Assembly (NCBI GenBank): GCA_032821775.1
Contig: JAVLRN010000003.1
Location: 4,269,477 to 4,333,476 of the forward strand
DNA: 64,000 nucleotides
Direction: 5' to 3'
DNA from: Sanguinoderma infundibulare
Taxonomy: Eukaryota; Basidiomycota; Agaricomycetes; Polyporales; Polyporaceae
In this document: piece by piece, positions 59,906 to 64,000 of the stretch
Position numbering within the stretch: the first letter of the stretch is position 1
Layout: each line of letters begins with the position of its first letter
Program-made: the position numbers and the translations under genes
Notes under the pieces: generated by a model
The model's input: only the letters and a program-made list of their open reading frames with translations
The model's database searches: none
What the model was told of the DNA's origin: nothing

Positions 59906-60509
59906 AGGGCGGAACTTGCGTGGATGCGTGCGCGGTTATGCGCGACTGCAGGCGAGACGGTCGGCAGTCGTTGCAGAAGTTCTATGTTTGTATTTGTATC
60001 CTGTGTCGAAGGTGACCGCGGACAAGGCTGAAATCGATTGTACTGTGTATATGTGCTGTAGCTCGGAGCATGTGAATGAATGAATGGAAAGGGTTGTCTT
60101 TGTGAATGGGAAGAAATGTTTTGGATGGAATGCGAGCGTGCGGACGTGCCATATTCGCCGTTGCGATGGTGTGATGTGCGCAGTTAGGCTTAGGCTTGGA
60201 TGTCGGCCCAATCTGGGAATAGTGGCACACAAGGGTAGCGAGGGTGACGTCTGTGGCTAGGTGTGAAGCGGAGGGACGCTAAAACGGTGAGCCCAGGCAC
60301 GTTGCTGAGATATGAAACAGATGGAGGAATATGAGGGTGGTCTAGAGTTGTTGGTTGGGCCGGGGTGTTGGTGCGCGAGCGACGGTGTGTGGTTTGAGTT
60401 GATCCCCCACTTTTGTGCTCTCACCAAACCTCTCGCTGTTGTGTTGCGCTTGTTCTGTGCGCGTTGCCTGTCTATGCACCTGCCCCTCTGTTTGCAATCT
60501 GTTCGAGCG
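59906..60509 (+). other. Spacer between the two module A genes
   Basis: 3' flank of the ParB-like gene and 5' flank of the next gene. It has T/G-rich sequence on the plus strand and no recognisable gene. Confidence 0.5.
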
Positions 60510-63300
60510 ATGCCGCTGCCGAGGTGCGTGATTTGATGTATGTGTTGTTGCGACGGGGTTCCTTATGGAGGGTTAGTGAGGAGCCTGCGGACGAGTTCCG
60601 GTACGACGCGCCGAGGGTGGAGGAAGAGGAGCCAGACAATGGGTTTGAGGAGCGAGATGCGCCGCAACAGGATCGGTTTGACCACGAGCGGGTTGCGATC
60701 CCTGCGGTGTTCCAAGATGGCGAGGGGGTGTCGCAGGACGATGTGCATGCTGCGCTTGCGAAGCTGATGTTGGAGGACCCTGTTTCGCTTGCGCAGTATG
60801 AGGCGACGAAGCAGAGATTTGTGTCGCTGCAATTATTCCGGCGGATGTACGAGAACGAGGAGAGCACGCGGGCGATGCAGCTTGTGCGGTCGAAGGTGCG
60901 CCTGGCGATTTCGGGGACGGACATGGTGGAGACGGATGATCCGCGTGTGGTGTTCGGCGTGAAGGAGGTGCGTGGTATTGTGTTATTGTGGAGATGCTGT
61001 TGTGTTGATTGCGTGTGCGTGTGCAGGCGCGGCTGGACAAGCAGATTGCGGTGCCGCGAGGCATTGGACTTGATGCCGTGCTGCCGAATGTTGCGGATGC
61101 GGTTGTGCGGAACCGGGTGGACTGGACGGTCGAGCTGAACTTCACGCGGCGCCACTGGGAGTATCGTGGTGAGCGCAAGGTACTTGGAGCGGACCCTGCT
61201 GGTAAGATGGCGTTTGGGGGGAAGACGAATGCGAATGAAGAAGTGTGGTGGTTCATTGCGGACCATGGTATCATCGACCAGGACGTTGACGTGCATGGTG
61301 TGGAACACTCTGGTGGGACAACGCGGATGGACCCCATCGACTTCCGTATCCTCATGGCGATGCTTGCGTCGATGCTCGAACGCATGAACTTCGGCAACAT
61401 ATACCTGTCTGAGCCGTACCCTCCTGTGGATGATGACGAGGGTTTCAATGTGTGCACGCCGTTACTGTGAGTGCACTGTTTATTCTATGTTGTGGTTTGT
61501 CAATGGTGTCCACGGGATGAGGTCTCTTCAACGGCACACCCCTGTGTCCGCGCGGAGACACGACCCTTATGTCCGCGCGGACACACCACCCTTGTGTCCG
61601 CGCGGACACACCACCCTTGTGTCCGCGCTGACACACGACCCCTGTGTCTGCGCGGACGCACGACCTGTGTGTCTGCGCGGACGCACGACCCTTGTGTCCG
61701 CGCGGACACACCACCCTTGTGTCCGTGCGGACACAGCTCCCTTGTGTCCGCGTAATTCTTCTCTCTTATTACCGCCCAGGTCTTCTGCGTTGTCATCCGC
61801 CGCGCACCTTCACTCACATAGCTCTATTCTCCAGCGCCCGCCAACATGTCACATTGTCTCTTCAAGACGCAATGGAGCTCAACACAACCATTCGCGACCA
61901 GTACCGTATGTGGTACAGGCACGCCCCGCCCTCATACAAGCGCGCAATCTGGGAGCAAGGACAACCCATGGCCATCGTCGTCCAGTACGGCCAGGACAGT
62001 CGCATCTGGGACGCTAACGCCGCTCACACCCCCGCTTTCCGCAACTACTGGTACAAACGCTTCGACTTCAGGAAAATCGCCCGCCTCACCCTCGCTCTCC
62101 CAGTCCACTACACGTCCGTCCCCCCTCTCTCCCCCATCACCCTCTCACTCACTCCCTCCTCACCCCCACAGCGCCGTCCTCGTCGACAACTGGCAGGAAA
62201 TCCCAAACGCCGACATCCGCGCACGCCATCCACTCATCTACAACTCCCCAAACCCAAAGAAGCGCCGCAAAATCAGAAACCTCGACAACGTCGACCTCTT
62301 CAACGCAGACGGAAAGGAAAACCGCTTCTACGACAAGAACGGCACCTACATCCCCCGCCGCAGGCCTCTCATCCAACAGCACGACCTCCCCCTCCCCAGA
62401 TTGGGCTTGCTCCAAGACCTCACCGAGGTCCGCCGCGCCCTCTTCGACCATCCCTTCGCCAGGCACAACAACTCCGACGACGAGTCCTCCTCCAACGACG
62501 ACAACTACCCCTCCAGCGATGACGACGACGATAACGACAATGAAGACGACCCTCGCAACTTCAACCAGCGCAGCAGCGATCGCGACCACAACAGCAGCCC
62601 AGAACCCCAGGACCCCGACGACAACGACTTCCTCGACCCCGACAACCTCGACCCCGACGCTCCCCACCCAAACGCCTTCCCCACCGCACGCATCATCCAC
62701 CCCCACGAAAACCCCCGCCTCTCCCTCTACCCCCACTTCTTCTCCCCAAGCATGGGCCACTGGCAGGCAGACGACATCCCAAGAGCACTCTACGAACCCC
62801 TCCGCAAGTTCCACGACACAGTCCGCAGAGGCCCCACAGTCCGCCCAACCGTAGAGGCTCAGAACTCTCAGGCCTACAACACCCTCGCCCACAAAACTCG
62901 CGACACCGCCCGCACCCACATCGCTCAGCAGGGCATGCTCACCGCCGCCGCCGCTGCCTCCTGGACAAAGTCCGCCCCTCATCAGCTAAAGGGTCGCCGC
63001 TTCGTCCGCTTCGTCAACAACAAACTCCCCCACGAATGCCTCGCAATGCAGGTCCAGAACGCAAAGGACCTCTTCCTCCGCCTCGAATGCAACCTCCTTC
63101 TCTATCCCACCCGCTTCCACCAAGACCATCAGAACGGTCACCGCTTCTACGACGAGTTCATCGTCCCTTGGGTCAAGGCTTGCGCAAACTCAGACATGCG
63201 CAGCGCCTTGCTCCGCACTACAATAATGTTCTCTGAACACGTCCGTATCCTCTCCCCATCTCACTCCCTCTTACTCATCCTCATCTCCCCTCTTTAGATC
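60510..63300 (+). CDS. Second large protein of the terminal element, 3'-truncated
   Basis: No family recognised. Proposed start ATG 60510 (MPLPR, then an intron to about 60565) or ATG 60536. Exons then run to 60967, 61027-61466, 61835-62113, 62172-63240 and the first bases of a further exon at 63298. Visible segments are FRYDAPRVEEEEPDNGFEER, VFQDGEGVSQDDVHAALAKL, WTVELNFTRRHWEYRGERKV, MDPIDFRILMAMLASMLERM, IRDQYRMWYRHAPPSYKRAI, WYKRFDFRKIARLTLALP, a basic patch PKKRRKIRN, an acidic tract (SSDDDDDNDNEDD) and KGRRFVRFVNNKLPHECLA. The gene is cut by telomere repeats three bases after a splice acceptor (CTCTTTAG, ending 63297). Like its upstream neighbour it has a minisatellite intron and a G-rich first and C-rich second half. 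Confidence 0.6.
61540..61755 (-). repeat. Palindromic 25-bp minisatellite inside an intron of the second gene
   Basis: About eight to nine units, same orientation as the array at 56995-57310. Cores are GTGTCCGCGCGGACAC and variants, with spacers ACCACCCTT or ACGACCCNT. It occupies most of the 368-nt intron 61467-61834. Confidence 0.95.
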
Positions 63301-63323
63301 TTAGGGTTAGGGTTAGGGTTAGG
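63301..63323 (+). repeat. Interstitial telomere repeats at the A/B junction
   Basis: Nearly four TTAGGG units directly following the broken second gene. Confidence 0.95.
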
Positions 63324-63850
63324 ATGGAGTGAACACGCAACGACTAGCTACGAAAGGGGGTTGCCAACAGGGGAGGTGGACTTGCCGACCTCCTGCTCGC
63401 CTGTTTCGCTTATAAGCTCGTCAGGGCAACCTTAGTATCCTGTTGTTTGGTCCGTTCACACGGAGTTCCGATTGGTTGAATTAAACCGATCGTACGATGG
63501 TCCGTGCGCAATTGCAAATAACTGTGCCGAAGCGATGGCGTGATCATGCCGGCCGAGGAGCCGGCGGTCTAGAATAGCCTGGCGCGGGCCGAGGACTAAT
63601 CAAGCTTACGTTCTATTGGCCGACCTTCCGGTCATCTCGTGTTCACTTCATCCTTATCTTATCACTGCCGGACCGTGATCCGGTTAGACGAGATTAGATA
63701 AAAAACACGTGACCTAGCACGTGACCAATCGCAATCTAAGCGCCGCTTGCGGCGCTTAGATGGTCACGTGCCCTTAGACGAACTTAAGGCGCTTAATCTT
63801 ACATAATAAGCGCGGTGGTTAGGCGCGCGCTTACTCAACGGGTACTTCCG
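63324..63850 (+). repeat. Module B - terminal telomere-associated repeat
   Basis: About 525 bases homologous to 53321-53834, immediately subterminal. A 36-base block around GCTTATAAGCTCGTCAGGGC is unchanged between copies while the rest has diverged considerably. No gene. It contains the hairpin at 63718-63770. Confidence 0.88.
63718..63770. other. Extended hairpin with CUUG-type loop (module B)
   Basis: Outer stem CACGTGACCA/TGGTCACGTG (10 bp) and inner stem TCTAAGCGCCGC/GCGGCGCTTAGA (12 bp), with a 7-nt bulge (ATCGCAA) on the left side only. All stem positions pair. Compared with module B' both stems differ in sequence but stay paired. Confidence 0.7.
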
Positions 63851-64000
63851 TTAGGGTTTGATTAGGGTTAGGGTTAGGGTTAGGGTTAGGGTTAGGGTTA
63901 GGGTTAGGGTTAGGGTTAGGGTTAGGGTTAGGGTTAGGGTTAGGGTTAGGGTTAGGGTTAGGGTTAGGGTTAGGGTTAGGGTTAGGGTTAGGGTTAGGGT
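63851..64000 (+). repeat. Terminal telomere
   Basis: One TTAGGG at 63851, a TTTGA interruption, then uninterrupted TTAGGG from 63862 to the window end (about 23 units). The G-rich strand runs 5' to 3' toward the right, so this is a right-hand chromosome end. Confidence 0.99.

Larger units (their letters stand above)
53846..63300 (+). mobile_element. Module A - telomere-associated element with two large genes
   Basis: Defined by its left end (AACGAAAAGCTAGGACTT), shared with module A', and by telomeric sequence on both sides. It carries three palindromic minisatellite arrays and two plus-strand genes directed toward the telomere. No reverse transcriptase, transposase or helicase was recognised on either strand. 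The right end is a truncation of the second gene. Confidence 0.6.

Noticed and set aside
53846..63300. Penelope-like, LINE or other retroelement coding capacity in module A
   Set aside because: No reverse-transcriptase motif (such as xADD) or endonuclease was seen in the forward exons or in the long minus-strand frames. Those minus-strand frames are low-complexity mirror images of the forward genes.
63324..63850. Module B as a Helitron 3' end or hammerhead-ribozyme repeat
   Set aside because: The hairpin is not about 11 nt upstream of a CTRR terminus, and no CUGAUGA...GAAA core is present.

Overview
This window is the right-hand chromosome end of a filamentous basidiomycete, probably an Agaricomycete. 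The last ~140 bases are a TTAGGG telomere. Supporting signs are many 45-60 nt GT-AG introns, a WSC-domain secreted protein, an expanded F-box/LRR family, a DUF6699-type protein, a TKL kinase with an N-terminal helical domain, a Ty1/copia retrotransposon primed by half initiator-Met tRNA, and high GC content. No tRNA, rRNA or CRISPR array was seen.

Layout. (1) Positions 1-9434 and 12620-22053 are two direct copies of one block, offset 12,619, with no difference found where I compared them. The block mixes gene relics (two histone-deacetylase fragments in opposite orientation, an F-box relic, a ribosomal protein S19 tail) with two apparently intact genes: EMC6 and, divergently, succinate-semialdehyde dehydrogenase. 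(2) Between the copies, 9.4-12.6 kb, lie a truncated F-box gene, a 21-bp minisatellite, an amino-acid permease fragment, an unrecognised relic and a DUF6699 gene cut at its 3' end. (3) From 21.6 to 26.6 kb is a same-strand F-box array: two long genes and one pseudogene. (4) From 27.5 to 31.2 kb a WSC-domain gene faces an intact multi-exon class I histone deacetylase; an intron of the latter carries an insertion with inverted ends. (5) The gene-poor stretch 31.4-46 kb holds an F-box relic, a 612-bp near-perfect inverted repeat and a Gti1/Pac2 (WOPR) transcription-regulator gene. (6) From 46.1 to 50.4 kb is a TKL kinase gene with an MLKL-like N-terminal helical region.

The most unusual part is the terminal ~13 kb. 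A copia element is cut off inside gag and joined to degenerate telomere repeats. Distal to it is a chain of modules separated by short telomeric tracts: A' (truncated) - telomere unit - B' - telomere remnant - A (9.5 kb, truncated) - telomere repeats - B - terminal telomere. Module A encodes two large proteins I cannot name. The first has an N-terminal ParB/sulfiredoxin-like region (GQHR motif). A carries three arrays of a 25-bp minisatellite built on a 16-bp perfect palindrome: one upstream of the first gene and one inside an intron of each gene. Strand composition flips from G-rich to C-rich at each intronic array. Module B (~0.5 kb) has no gene but has a hairpin whose stem is kept by compensating changes between its two copies. 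I read this as a telomere-associated element family that I do not recognise.

The internal genes are ordinary housekeeping or regulatory genes with no visible shared pathway. The regional signature is subtelomeric: segmental duplication, gene relics, F-box birth and death, and repeated healing of broken ends.
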